Of a DNA stretch of 19,401 nucleotides, positions 8,155 through 15,410 are shown piece after piece. Under the pieces are notes generated by a model. That model did no database searches. It saw nothing but the letters and a program-made list of their open reading frames with translations, and had not been told where the DNA came from. A program made the translations under genes and the position numbers. The number at the start of each line of letters is the position of its first letter. Within the stretch, counting starts at the first letter, position 1. Source of the DNA: JBIOUF01 sp044866695 (lineage in GTDB: Bacteria > Actinomycetota > Actinomycetes > Propionibacteriales > Nocardioidaceae); the NCBI GenBank assembly GCA_044866695.1, contig JBIOUF010000314.1, positions 1-19,401 on the forward strand, read 5' to 3'.

Positions 8155-9496
8155 GCCGGCCGGCCAGGTCCGCGGGCCCGGCGGGTCGGCGCTGGCGGTG
8201 CTGCGGATCCGCGACTTCCGGCGGCTGTGGGTCGGCCTGGGACTGTCCAGCCTCGGCGACTGGCTGGGCCTGCTGGCGCTCACCGCGATGGCCAGCCAGT
8301 TCGCCGGCTCCTACGCGTCGGCCAACTACGCGATCGCCGCGGTGCTGTTCCTCCGGGTGCTGCCGCCGCTGGTCATCGGCCCGTTCGCCGGCTACGTCGC
8401 CGACCGGGTGGACCGGCGGGCCACGCTGGTCTGGGGCGACGTCCTCCGCGCCGCGCTGTTCGCGAGCATCCCGGTGGTGGGCACGCTGTGGTGGGTGTTG
8501 GTGGCGACCGTCCTGGTGGAGACCGTGAGCACGGTGTGGGGGCCGGCCAAGGACGCGACGGTGCCCAACCTGGTCCCGGCCGACCGGCTCGAGGCGGCCA
8601 ACCAGGTCAGCATGACCACGACCTACGCCTCGGCGCTGCCGGCTGCCGCCCTGTTCGCGCTGCTGGCGCTGGTGGACCGCGTCGCACCGGACGTGTTCGG
8701 CTGGCTGGACCGGGGTGCGGAGGACCTCGCGCTCTACCTCAACGCGGCGACGTTCCTGGTGTCCGGGCTGGTGATCGCCCGGCTGCGCGACATCCCCCCC
8801 GGTCCCGCCGACACCGGCCGAGAGGCCGGCCTGGTCAGGGTGGTCGTCGACGGCTGGGCGTACGTCGGCCGGACGCCCCTGGTCCGCGGGCTGGTGGTCG
8901 GCATCGTGGGCGCGTTCATGTCCGGCGGCGTCGTCGTCGCGCTGGCCCGGACCTTCGTGGCCGACCTGCGTGGCGGCGACTCGGCGTACGGCCTGCTGTT
9001 CGCGGCGGTCTTCCTCGGCCTGGCGCTGGGCATGTGGAAGGGTCCCGGGCTGATCCCCGGCGTCTCGCGACGGCGGGTGTTCGGCCTGGCGCTCACCGCC
9101 TGCGGGCTGCTGCTGTTCCCGGTCGCCCTGGTCCCCAGGCTCGAGGTCGTGGTCGTGCTCGCGGTGGCGGTCGGGTTCTGCGCCGGCGGCGCGTGGGTGG
9201 TCGGCAACACGCTGCTGGGGCTGGAGGTCCCCGACCACCTGCGGGGGCGGACCTTCGCGTTCGTGTACTCGCTCATGCGGCTGTCGCTGGCGCTCGTGCT
9301 CGCGGCCGCTCCGCTACTCGCCGGGGCCATCGGCGTGGTCGGCGTCGGGCCGCCGGGCCCCGACGGGAGCCGCTGGTTCAGCTACGGCGGCGCGGCCGTG
9401 ACGATCCTGGCCGCCGCCGTCCTGATGACCCTCGTGGGCGTCGCGTCCTACCGTCAGATGACCAGGGCCGACACGCGGAAGGAGGCGCGCCGTTGA
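8147..9496 (+). CDS. MFS transporter, stand-alone partner of tmk
   Basis: Cytoplasmic-membrane major facilitator superfamily protein, 449 aa, with roughly 10-12 hydrophobic helices. The N-terminus LRIRDFRRLWVGLGLSSLGDW is typical of the MFS_3/enterobactin-exporter-like group (shown in parts: RIRDFRRLW, SLGDW). A motif-A-like loop, GYVADRVDRR, follows the second helix. Substrate is unknown. Start GTG 8147 overlaps the topA stop by 8 bp and the last bases overlap the tmk start, so it lies inside the topA-tmk-holB operon. In Streptomyces an equivalent MFS domain is fused to a thymidylate kinase in one polypeptide; here the two are separate genes in different frames. No upstream Shine-Dalgarno is obvious, which fits translational coupling to topA. 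Confidence 0.88.
   Translation: MAEPAGQVRGPGGSALAVLRIRDFRRLWVGLGLSSLGDWLGLLALTAMASQFAGSYASANYAIAAVLFLRVLPPLVIGPFAGYVADRVDRRATLVWGDVLRAALFASIPVVGTLWWVLVATVLVETVSTVWGPAKDATVPNLVPADRLEAANQVSMTTTYASALPAAALFALLALVDRVAPDVFGWLDRGAEDLALYLNAATFLVSGLVIARLRDIPPGPADTGREAGLVRVVVDGWAYVGRTPLVRGLVVGIVGAFMSGGVVVALARTFVADLRGGDSAYGLLFAAVFLGLALGMWKGPGLIPGVSRRRVFGLALTACGLLLFPVALVPRLEVVVVLAVAVGFCAGGAWVVGNTLLGLEVPDHLRGRTFAFVYSLMRLSLALVLAAAPLLAGAIGVVGVGPPGPDGSRWFSYGGAAVTILAAAVLMTLVGVASYRQMTRADTRKEARR
9479..9485 (+). promoter_or_regulatory. Shine-Dalgarno deciding the TTG start of tmk
   Basis: AAGGAGG, 7 bp before TTG 9493. No other in-frame ATG/GTG/TTG lies close enough upstream of the P-loop, so this site fixes the unusual start. 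The same bases code for the last residues of the MFS protein. Confidence 0.75.
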
Positions 9497-10173
9497 CCGG
9501 CCTGCCCGCTGCGGCCGGCGCGCAGGCGGGCGTCTACCCGGCGCTCGGCTGCTTCGTCGCGCTGGAGGGCGGGGAGGGAGCGGGCAAGTCCACCCAGGCC
9601 GACCGGCTGGCGGACTGGCTGGGTGCGGCCGGCTACGCCGTCGTGCTCACCCGCGAGCCCGGTGCGACCGCGGTCGGGCAGCGGCTGCGGGACATCGTGC
9701 TGTCCCCGGAGACCGGTGCGATGGCCGGGCGCACCGAGGCGCTGATCTACGCCGCCGACAAGGCCGAGCACGTGGAGCAGGTGGTGCGCCCGGCACTGCA
9801 GCGCGGCGCGGTGGTCGTCACCGACCGCTACGTCGACTCCACGCTGGCCTACCAGGGCGCCGGACGCGACCTGGCCATGGCCGACCTGGAACGGCTGGCG
9901 CGCTGGGCGACCGCCGACCTGCGGCCGCATCTCACCGTCCTGCTGGACCTGCCACCGGAGGACGGCATGGCCCGGTTCGACGGGCGGGACCGCATCGAGG
10001 CCGAGCCCCGGGAGTTCCACCACCGGGTCCGGGCCGGGTTCCTCGCCCTGGCCGACCGCGCGCCGGAGCGCTACCTGGTCCTGGACGCGCGGCGTCCCGC
10101 CGACGACCTCGAGGCCGAGATCCGGGTCCGGCTCGCGCCCCTGCTCTCGGCCGCGCGGCGCGGCGCCCAATGA
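9493..10173 (+). CDS. tmk: thymidylate (dTMP) kinase
   Basis: Phosphorylates dTMP to dTDP with ATP (EC 2.7.4.9) for dTTP synthesis; cytoplasmic, 226 aa. The P-loop is GGEGAGKST (residues 26-34). The TREPGAT motif (53-59), DRY at 111-113 in TDRYVDSTLAYQG, and a lid segment with DGRDRIEAEP complete the family signature. The first 19 residues are an extra Ala/Gly-rich leader before the first beta strand, possibly a relic of the linker in fused MFS-TMK proteins. The start is TTG 9493, overlapping the MFS stop as TTGA and preceded by AAGGAGG. The stop overlaps the holB ATG as ATGA. Both overlaps suggest translational coupling. Confidence 0.94.
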   Translation: MTGLPAAAGAQAGVYPALGCFVALEGGEGAGKSTQADRLADWLGAAGYAVVLTREPGATAVGQRLRDIVLSPETGAMAGRTEALIYAADKAEHVEQVVRPALQRGAVVVTDRYVDSTLAYQGAGRDLAMADLERLARWATADLRPHLTVLLDLPPEDGMARFDGRDRIEAEPREFHHRVRAGFLALADRAPERYLVLDARRPADDLEAEIRVRLAPLLSAARRGAQ

Positions 10174-10262
10174 TGACAGTGATGACGACAGTGATGACGA
10201 CACTGACGACGACAGCGATGGACACGGTGATGACGACGGAGATGACGGCGGCGACGACGGTG
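10170..10262 (+). repeat. 12-bp minisatellite at the holB start
   Basis: The first ~31 codons of holB are degenerate tandem copies of ATGACGACAGTG (Met-Thr-Thr-Val). A 9-bp partial copy at 10173 is followed by 12-bp units at 10182, 10194, 10206, 10218, 10230 and 10242, then a final ACGACGGTG before the TGG of VWDTLVGQ. Two units are near-perfect and the others have 1-5 changes. Most units begin with an in-frame ATG, so the array duplicates start codons. The tract is less GC-rich than its surroundings. Confidence 0.8.
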
Positions 10263-11399
10263 TGGGACACCCTGGTGGGGCAGCGCCGGGCCGTGGACGT
10301 CCTGCGACGGGCCGCCGCCGGCGAGGGCATGACCCACGCCTGGCTGTTCACCGGCCCCCCCGGGTCGGGTCGCTCCAACGCCGCCGCCGCGTTCGCGGCC
10401 GCCTTGCAGTGCCCGCGCCAGGGGTGCGGCGAGTGCGCGACGTGCCGCGGCGTCCTGGCCGGCACGCACCCGGACGTCAGCGTGACCCGGTCGGAGACGT
10501 CGGTGCACTACATCAAGGACATGCGCGAGCTGGTCCGGCGGGCGGGGCTGCACCCGGCGATGGGCCGGTGGCAGGTGATGATGATCGAGGACGCCGACCG
10601 GCTCACCAAGGGCGAGGACACCCGCACCGCCAACGCGCTGCTGAAGGCGATCGAGGAGCCCACCCCGAAGACGGTCTGGCTGCTCTGCGCGCCGACGGTC
10701 GAGGACGTGCTGCCGACGATCCGGTCGCGGTGCCGCACCGTCGTGCTGGCCACCCCCACCGTCGAGGAGGTGACCGGCTTCCTCACCCACCGGCTCGGCG
10801 TACCCGGCAGCGTGGCGGCGTTCGCGGCCCGGGCCAGCCAGGGACACATCGGCCGGGCCCGGGCGCTGGCGACCGACGAGCAGACCCGCAACCGGCGCCG
10901 CGAGGTGGTCGGGATCCCGCCCGGGCTGACCTCCCTGGGCGCCTGCATGAACGCCGCCGCGAACCTGGTCGACATCGCCCAGCAGGAGACCGCGGCGATC
11001 ACCGAGCAGGCCAACGCCCGCGAGGCGGCCGAGCTGGACGCCGTGTTCGGCAGCGACCGCAAGGCGCGCTCCTCACGGGCCTACAGGGCCGCCGCGGCCG
11101 AGCTGGCGCGCAGCCAGAAGCAGCGGGAGAAGCGGCGGGTGATGGACGTCGTCGACCGGTGCCTGATGGACCTGCTCTCGGTCTACCGCGACGCCATCGC
11201 CGTCCAGACCGGCGCCGCGCAGCCGCTGGTCAACGAGGAGGTCCGCGCGGAGGTCGAGGAGGTCGCCCGCCGGTCCACCCCCGAGCAGAACCTACGCCGG
11301 ATCGACGCCGTCTTCACCGCTCGGCAGCAGATGCTGGAGTTCAACACCGCGCCGCTGCTCGCGCTGGAGTCGATGATGGTGGCGCTGCGGACCCGCTGA
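10170..11399 (+). CDS. holB: DNA polymerase III subunit delta' (clamp loader)
   Basis: Clamp-loader subunit of the replicative polymerase, AAA+ fold; 409 aa from ATG 10170. After a repetitive N-terminus the family region starts at VWDTLVGQ. The Walker A-like loop is GPPGSGRS, with Arg68 in place of lysine, consistent with delta' being a non-hydrolysing subunit. A zinc module CPRQGCGECATC (Cys81, 86, 89, 92), the IEDADRLT strand, NALLKAIEEP and the RSRCR (SRC) motif follow. ATG 10170 overlaps the tmk stop (ATGA). Several in-frame starts follow inside a 12-bp repeat. ATG 10242 (MTAATTVWD) or GTG 10260 would give 385 or 379 aa, closer to the usual start just before the VGQ motif. Gene identity is firm; the start is not. 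Confidence 0.92.
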   Translation: MMTVMTTVMTTLTTTAMDTVMTTEMTAATTVWDTLVGQRRAVDVLRRAAAGEGMTHAWLFTGPPGSGRSNAAAAFAAALQCPRQGCGECATCRGVLAGTHPDVSVTRSETSVHYIKDMRELVRRAGLHPAMGRWQVMMIEDADRLTKGEDTRTANALLKAIEEPTPKTVWLLCAPTVEDVLPTIRSRCRTVVLATPTVEEVTGFLTHRLGVPGSVAAFAARASQGHIGRARALATDEQTRNRRREVVGIPPGLTSLGACMNAAANLVDIAQQETAAITEQANAREAAELDAVFGSDRKARSSRAYRAAAAELARSQKQREKRRVMDVVDRCLMDLLSVYRDAIAVQTGAAQPLVNEEVRAEVEEVARRSTPEQNLRRIDAVFTARQQMLEFNTAPLLALESMMVALRTR

Positions 11400-11410
11400 C
11401 CCGACCTGCC

Positions 11411-11416
11411 TAGAGT
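11411..11416 (+). promoter_or_regulatory. -10 box for a leaderless transcript
   Basis: TAGAGT fits the actinobacterial TANNNT -10 and ends 6 bp before GTG 11423. Transcription would therefore begin at or next to the start codon, giving a leaderless mRNA. No Shine-Dalgarno lies upstream of the GTG, which supports this. The -35 region is weak. Confidence 0.5.
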
Positions 11417-11422
11417 GTCCCG

Positions 11423-12943
11423 GTGCACCCGCGTCGCCTCCTGGCCGCGTCGGCCTGCGCGCTCGTGCTCTCCTCCTGCAGCCTGGTCGGCGGGGACGAC
11501 GCGCCGGAGCCGGAGGCGCTGCCCAGCCCGTCGGCGGCGCCGTCCCGCGACCCGGCCCTGGACCGCTTCTACGACCAGGAGCCGGCCTGGACCGAGTGCC
11601 GCGACACCTTCCGGTGCGCCGAGGTGGACGTGCCGCTGGACTACGCCGACCCGGCCGGGAGCACCATCACGCTCGGCCTGCTGAAGGCGCCGGCGACGGA
11701 CCCCGACCGCGCGGTCGGCTCGCTGCTGGTGAACCCGGGCGGCCCGGGCGGGTCGGCCGAGGACTACGCGGCGGCGGCCGAGGCGGCCTTCGGTGACCGG
11801 GTCCGAGCGGTCTTCGACGTGGTGGGCATGGACCCGCGCGGCGTCGGCGCCAGCACACCGGTGGACTGCGTGTCCGACGCGGCGCTGGACGCCTGGTTCG
11901 CCGGCGACCCCACCCCGGACACCGACCGCGAGCGGCGGGCCGGCGCGGCCCGGACCCGGGCGCTTGGCCGGGGCTGCCTGGTCCGCAGCGGCGACCTGGC
12001 CCGGCACGTCTCCACCGAGGAGGTGGCCCGCGACCTCGACATCGTGCGCGAGGTCCTCGGTGACGACACGCTGGCGTACTTCGGCGCGTCGTACGGCACC
12101 TTCCTCGGCGCCACCTACGCCGAGCTGTTCCCCGAGCGGGTCGCCAGGATGGTCCTCGACGGCGCGGTCGACCCCGCGCTGTCCAACCAGCAGACCGCGC
12201 TCGACCAGGCGGCGGGCGTGCAGACCGCGCTGGACGCCTACGTCGACGACTGTCTGTCGCAGGACGACTGCTACCTCGGGGCGGACCGGTCCGAGGCGCT
12301 CGGGCGGATCTCCGACCTGCTGGCGGAGCTGGACCGGGCCCCGCTGCCGACCGACGGGCGACGGGTCCTCACCGAGGGGCGGGGCACCTACGGGCTGGTC
12401 TACCCGCTCTACGCCAGGAGCCTGTGGAAGTACCTCGACGCCGCCCTGCGCCAGGCCCTGGACGGCGACGGCACCGCGCTGCTGGCCCTGGCCGACGCCT
12501 ACGCGCAGCGAGGTCCGGACGGCTTCACCGACAACACCCTCGAGGCGTTCCTGCCCATCGGGTGCCTGGACCGGCCGGGCGGACTCCGCTGGGACCAGGT
12601 GGAGGACGCCGACGCCGAGTTCCTCCGGGCGTCCCCGACGTTCGGGCGGTTCTTCTCCTTCGGGATGACCAGCTGCCAGGTCTGGCCGGTGCAGTCCGGA
12701 GCCGGGCCCGCGCCGATCCACGCCCCCGGCGCGCCGCCGATCCTGGTGGTGGGCACCAGCCGCGACCCGGCGACGCCGCTGCGCTGGGCCGAGTCGCTCG
12801 CCGAGCAGCTGGACTCGGGGATCCTCGTGCGGCGCGACGGGGACGGGCACACCGGCTACCGGGCCGGCAACGCGTGCGTCGACGCCGCGGTCGAGGACTA
12901 CCTGGTCCAGGGGAAGGTCCCGGACGGCACCGTCGACTGCTGA
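11423..12943 (+). CDS. alpha/beta-hydrolase lipoprotein, tripeptidyl aminopeptidase-like (TAP family)
   Basis: Predicted exported, membrane-anchored serine hydrolase of the Streptomyces Tap/SlpD/SlpE and mycobacterial Hip1/CaeA type, which cleave short peptides or esters outside the cell; 506 aa. The signal peptide (RR, hydrophobic core) ends in lipobox LSSC with Cys19 as the lipidation site. The oxyanion-hole motif is NPGGPGGS. The catalytic triad is Ser223 (GASYG), Asp448 (TSRDPATP) and His476 (GDGHTGY), all spaced as in the family. A C-terminal TAP_C-like segment has paired cysteines (NACVDAAV and the final Cys). GTG 11423 is chosen because it gives the complete signal peptide and sits just after a TAGAGT -10. 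It lies 23 bp after holB but probably has its own promoter. The exact substrate cannot be told from sequence. Confidence 0.92.
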   Translation: MHPRRLLAASACALVLSSCSLVGGDDAPEPEALPSPSAAPSRDPALDRFYDQEPAWTECRDTFRCAEVDVPLDYADPAGSTITLGLLKAPATDPDRAVGSLLVNPGGPGGSAEDYAAAAEAAFGDRVRAVFDVVGMDPRGVGASTPVDCVSDAALDAWFAGDPTPDTDRERRAGAARTRALGRGCLVRSGDLARHVSTEEVARDLDIVREVLGDDTLAYFGASYGTFLGATYAELFPERVARMVLDGAVDPALSNQQTALDQAAGVQTALDAYVDDCLSQDDCYLGADRSEALGRISDLLAELDRAPLPTDGRRVLTEGRGTYGLVYPLYARSLWKYLDAALRQALDGDGTALLALADAYAQRGPDGFTDNTLEAFLPIGCLDRPGGLRWDQVEDADAEFLRASPTFGRFFSFGMTSCQVWPVQSGAGPAPIHAPGAPPILVVGTSRDPATPLRWAESLAEQLDSGILVRRDGDGHTGYRAGNACVDAAVEDYLVQGKVPDGTVDC

Positions 12944-12947
12944 GCAG

Positions 12948-12993
12948 CGGTGGTCGAGGAGCCGGAGCGCCAGCGGAGGCGTCTCGAGACCCG
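12948..12993. repeat. REP-like intergenic element A
   Basis: Begins GGTGGTCGAGGAGC just after the hydrolase stop and ends GTCTCGAGACCC, an imperfect inverted repeat (GGTC-GAG / CTCGAGACC) around a purine-rich centre. The wording matches short dispersed elements I recall between genes in Nocardioides-type genomes; copy number cannot be checked here. Confidence 0.5.
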
Positions 12994-13023
12994 GTGACCG
13001 GCGGCAGGGTCCCAACCCGTGTG

Positions 13024-13065
13024 CCGGTGGTTTCGAGGCTCGCAAGCTCGCACCTCAACCACCGG
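13024..13065. repeat. REP-like palindrome B
   Basis: Perfect 9-bp arms CCGGTGGTT (13024-13032) and AACCACCGG (13057-13065) enclose 24 nt that can pair further (GAGG with CCTC, GCT with AGC). A degenerate relative of element A may follow from 13064 (GGTGGCCGACGAGCCGA). Together with A it fills most of the 230-bp gap between the hydrolase and the next gene and could act as a bidirectional transcript end. Confidence 0.6.
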
Positions 13066-13173
13066 TGGCCGACGAGCCGAGAGCTGGCGCAGGCCGAACG
13101 GCCTCCCAACCGGGACCTCCGCTCGTGGTGGCGGCGGCGCCGCCGAGGGAGGGTGGTGGGGGAGTGATGTGTC

Positions 13174-13623
13174 ATGACCGTCCTGTGGTCGGCACCTACC
13201 CGGCCGGACGCCGCTACGACGCCGGCCGGCTGGGCGTACCGGGTCCGCCGCTTCACCGGCGGGTTCTTCCTGGTCACCGCCGGGGTCCATCTCGGCATCG
13301 TCGTGGCGGACCCGCAGTTCTACCGGCCGTTCGCCGACGGCTCGCCGTTGGCGTTCGTCGACGAGGGCTGGTCGCAGGTCGTCATGCGCGACCCGGCCGC
13401 CTGGGGCCTGGTCGCGTTCGCCGGCGAGCTGGCCGTCGGCCTGCTGCTGCTGGCCAGGGGCCGGCTGGTCCGGCTCGGCTGGGTCCTGGTGGTCGCCTTC
13501 CACCTGCTCCTGCCGCTGTTCGGGCCGGGCTTCCTGCTCTGGTCCGTTCCCGTGCTGGCGGTGCTGCTGCCCGCGGCACGGCGGGACTGGCCGGCCCTCG
13601 CGCCCGTGGCCGCGCCGCGATGA
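13174..13623 (+). CDS. hypothetical membrane protein, coupled to the next gene
   Basis: Unknown function; 149 aa. After a ~25-residue N-terminus come about four hydrophobic segments: FTGGFFLVTAGVHLGIVVAD, a polar loop (PQFYRPFADGSPLAFVDEGW), AFAGELAVGLLLLA, and two closely spaced helices ending LWSVPVLAVLLPAAR. It may be distantly DoxX-like in size and layout, but no signature residue is convincing. ATG 13174 has a GGGGGAG-type Shine-Dalgarno about 9 bp upstream. The stop overlaps the start of the following DUF6544-like gene by 4 bp (ATGA), so the two are probably translated together and may form one membrane unit. Confidence 0.8.
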   Translation: MTVLWSAPTRPDAATTPAGWAYRVRRFTGGFFLVTAGVHLGIVVADPQFYRPFADGSPLAFVDEGWSQVVMRDPAAWGLVAFAGELAVGLLLLARGRLVRLGWVLVVAFHLLLPLFGPGFLLWSVPVLAVLLPAARRDWPALAPVAAPR

Positions 13624-14711
13624 GCCGCCGGCCGCGCCTGGCGTTCGCCGCGCTCGTCGCCCTGCACGGGCTGGTCCACCTGCTGGGCGCCGGGGTGGCG
13701 TGGGTCGTGGTGGCCGTGCTGCTCGGCGCCACGGCCGTCGCGCTGGCCGTCCGGGCCCGCTTCTGGTGGGTCCTCGCCGGGGTCGCCGCCGCGGCGTCCC
13801 AGGCGATGGTGCTCACGTCGTGGCAGGAGGCGAAGGCCGGCACGGTGGTCAACGTGCTGCTCCTTCTCGCGGCGGCGTACGGGTTCGCGGCGTACGGTCC
13901 GCGGAGCTTCTCGGCGCAGTACGACGCCCGGTCGCGCGCGGCGGCCGCGTCGGTCCCGGCGGCCGGCCGGGTCGTCACCGAGGCGGACCTGGTCGGGCTG
14001 CCCTCGCCCGTGGCGGACTGCGTCCGGGCCGCCGGCGCGGTCGGGAGGCCGCCGGTCACCGGCTTCGAGGCCACCGTGCGCGGTCGCATCCGGGGCGGGC
14101 CGGACGGCGCCTGGATGCCGTTCGCGGGTCGCCAGGCCAACACGTTCGAGCCCACGCCGACCCGGTTCTTCCTGATCGAGGCCCGCAGGGCCGGCCTGCC
14201 GGTGTGGGTGTTCCACGCCTTCTCGGGCCACGCCACGATGCGGGCCAGGCTGCTGGCCGCGCTGCCGGTGACCCAGGCCGCCGGGCCCGAGCTGGACCGG
14301 GCCGAGACCGTCACGCTCTTCAACGACCTGGTGCTGTTCGCCCCCGCCGCACTGGTCGGCGCGCCGGTCCGGTGGGAGCCCCTCGACGAACACCGCGTGC
14401 GCGGCCACTACACCGCGGGCGGGGTCACGGTGAGCGCCGAGATCGCCTTCGACGACCAGCACCGCGTGGTCGACTTCGCCTCCGACGACCGGCTGCGGGC
14501 CTCCGCGGACGGGCGGTCCTTCACGCCGCAGCGGTGGTCGACACCGGTCACCGGCCACCGGGTGGTCGACGGGCTCGGCTCGCTGGCCTCCGGCAAGGCG
14601 CTCTGGCACGCCCCCCAGCCGGAGGGCGGGTTCTGCTACCTGGAGGTCGAGGTGGACCAGGTCGCGCACCTCTCCTCCCGGCCGGCTACCGCGGAGCAAC
14701 CCGCGCGCTGA
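13620..14711 (+). CDS. membrane-anchored DUF6544/DUF6920-like protein
   Basis: Function unknown; 363 aa. The first ~100 residues hold about four hydrophobic helices, starting with the FAALVALHGLVHLLG segment. The remaining ~260 residues form a soluble domain with GAWMPFAGRQ, FHAFSGHATMRARLL, ETVTLFNDLVLFAPAALVGA and WEPLDEHRVRG. These resemble actinobacterial and proteobacterial DUF6544/DUF6920-type proteins from memory; family assignment is tentative. ATG 13620 is chosen because ATGA overlaps the preceding stop; the frame stays open upstream to 13065 but that region belongs to the neighbour and the repeats. The next gene starts 66 bp later on the same strand. Confidence 0.82.
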   Translation: MSRRPRLAFAALVALHGLVHLLGAGVAWVVVAVLLGATAVALAVRARFWWVLAGVAAAASQAMVLTSWQEAKAGTVVNVLLLLAAAYGFAAYGPRSFSAQYDARSRAAAASVPAAGRVVTEADLVGLPSPVADCVRAAGAVGRPPVTGFEATVRGRIRGGPDGAWMPFAGRQANTFEPTPTRFFLIEARRAGLPVWVFHAFSGHATMRARLLAALPVTQAAGPELDRAETVTLFNDLVLFAPAALVGAPVRWEPLDEHRVRGHYTAGGVTVSAEIAFDDQHRVVDFASDDRLRASADGRSFTPQRWSTPVTGHRVVDGLGSLASGKALWHAPQPEGGFCYLEVEVDQVAHLSSRPATAEQPAR

Positions 14712-14719
14712 CGACTCGA

Positions 14720-14737
14720 GGCCCCGTGCCGGGGGCC
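14720..14737. terminator. possible hairpin after the DUF6544-like gene
   Basis: GGCCCC (14720-14725) pairs with GGGGCC (14732-14737) around a 6-nt loop, 8 bp after the stop. There is no U-tract, and an alternative overlapping hairpin (GGGCC/GGCCC) is possible. Weak support. Confidence 0.3.
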
Positions 14738-14777
14738 GGGTGACGGCCCGGGCGGGAGGCCCGGCAGGCTTGCTCGC

Positions 14778-15410
14778 ATGTCGACCACCCAGCAGCCGCG
14801 GTCCGAGGGGACGGTGCCACTCGAACGCGTCATCGCCCTCACCGACGCCGTCGTCGCGATCGCCATGACGCTCCTGGTGCTGCCGTTGGTCGAGGTCACG
14901 GGCGAGGTGGAGACCGAGCGGCTCGGCGACGTCGTCAGGAGGCACACCGACCTGCTGCTGCCTTTCGTGGTCAGCTTCCTGGTGATCTACGTCTTCTGGG
15001 CTGCGCACGCCTCGGTGCTGAGCCCGGTGGCCCAGGCGGGCATCGACGTACCGCCGCTGCGGCTGCTGACCATGCTCTGGCTGCTCATGGTCGCGTTCCT
15101 GCCCTTCCCCACCGCACTGGTCGGCAGGGACGACACCGGGGACTCGACGCCGCTCTACATCGGCACGATGGCCGTTCTGTCGCTGCTCACCACCCTGACC
15201 GCGGTGCTGGCAGACCGCGCCACCGGACGACCCGGGTCGTTCTGGCCGTGGCTCACCACAGCGGTGTTCGCATCGGCGACGCTGCTGGCGACAGTCGCTC
15301 CCGACCCGGCGCTGTACTCCCTGCTGGTTCTCGTCGTGGTGAGGATCGCCGAGGTGCGGCTGAGAGGCCGCGGGACCGGCCGGGCCGGGCAGCGGTCAGG
15401 TACGGCGTGA
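14778..15410 (+). CDS. TMEM175 (DUF1211) family membrane protein, putative K+ channel
   Basis: 210-aa integral membrane protein with about six hydrophobic segments, the size of bacterial TMEM175 channels. The first helix carries the family pattern as RVIALTDAVVAIAMTLLVL (Arg17 to Asp23), where the usual RxxxFSD reads RxxxLTD. A second conserved patch, FLVIYVFWAAHASVL, matches the family. Bacterial TMEM175 proteins are leaky K+-selective tetramers or dimers; the altered signature makes conductance here uncertain. ATG 14778 has no Shine-Dalgarno; CAGGCT (14765-14770) 7 bp upstream could be a weak -10 of a leaderless message. The 3' end overlaps the convergent gene by 15 bp. Confidence 0.85.
   Translation: MSTTQQPRSEGTVPLERVIALTDAVVAIAMTLLVLPLVEVTGEVETERLGDVVRRHTDLLLPFVVSFLVIYVFWAAHASVLSPVAQAGIDVPPLRLLTMLWLLMVAFLPFPTALVGRDDTGDSTPLYIGTMAVLSLLTTLTAVLADRATGRPGSFWPWLTTAVFASATLLATVAPDPALYSLLVLVVVRIAEVRLRGRGTGRAGQRSGTA

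Noticed and set aside
5386..8283. Minus-strand open frame of 965 codons opposite topA
   Set aside because: Repetitive Leu/Gly/Arg-rich translation without motifs; topA has all catalytic residues on the other strand.
9478..9496. Programmed -1 frameshift fusing MFS and Tmk
   Set aside because: An SD-like AAGGAGG is present but there is no slippery heptamer; a TTG start with good spacing explains tmk more simply.
12944..13173. tRNA or small RNA gene in the hydrolase downstream gap
   Set aside because: No cloverleaf or T-loop consensus; the palindromes fit REP-like repeats instead.
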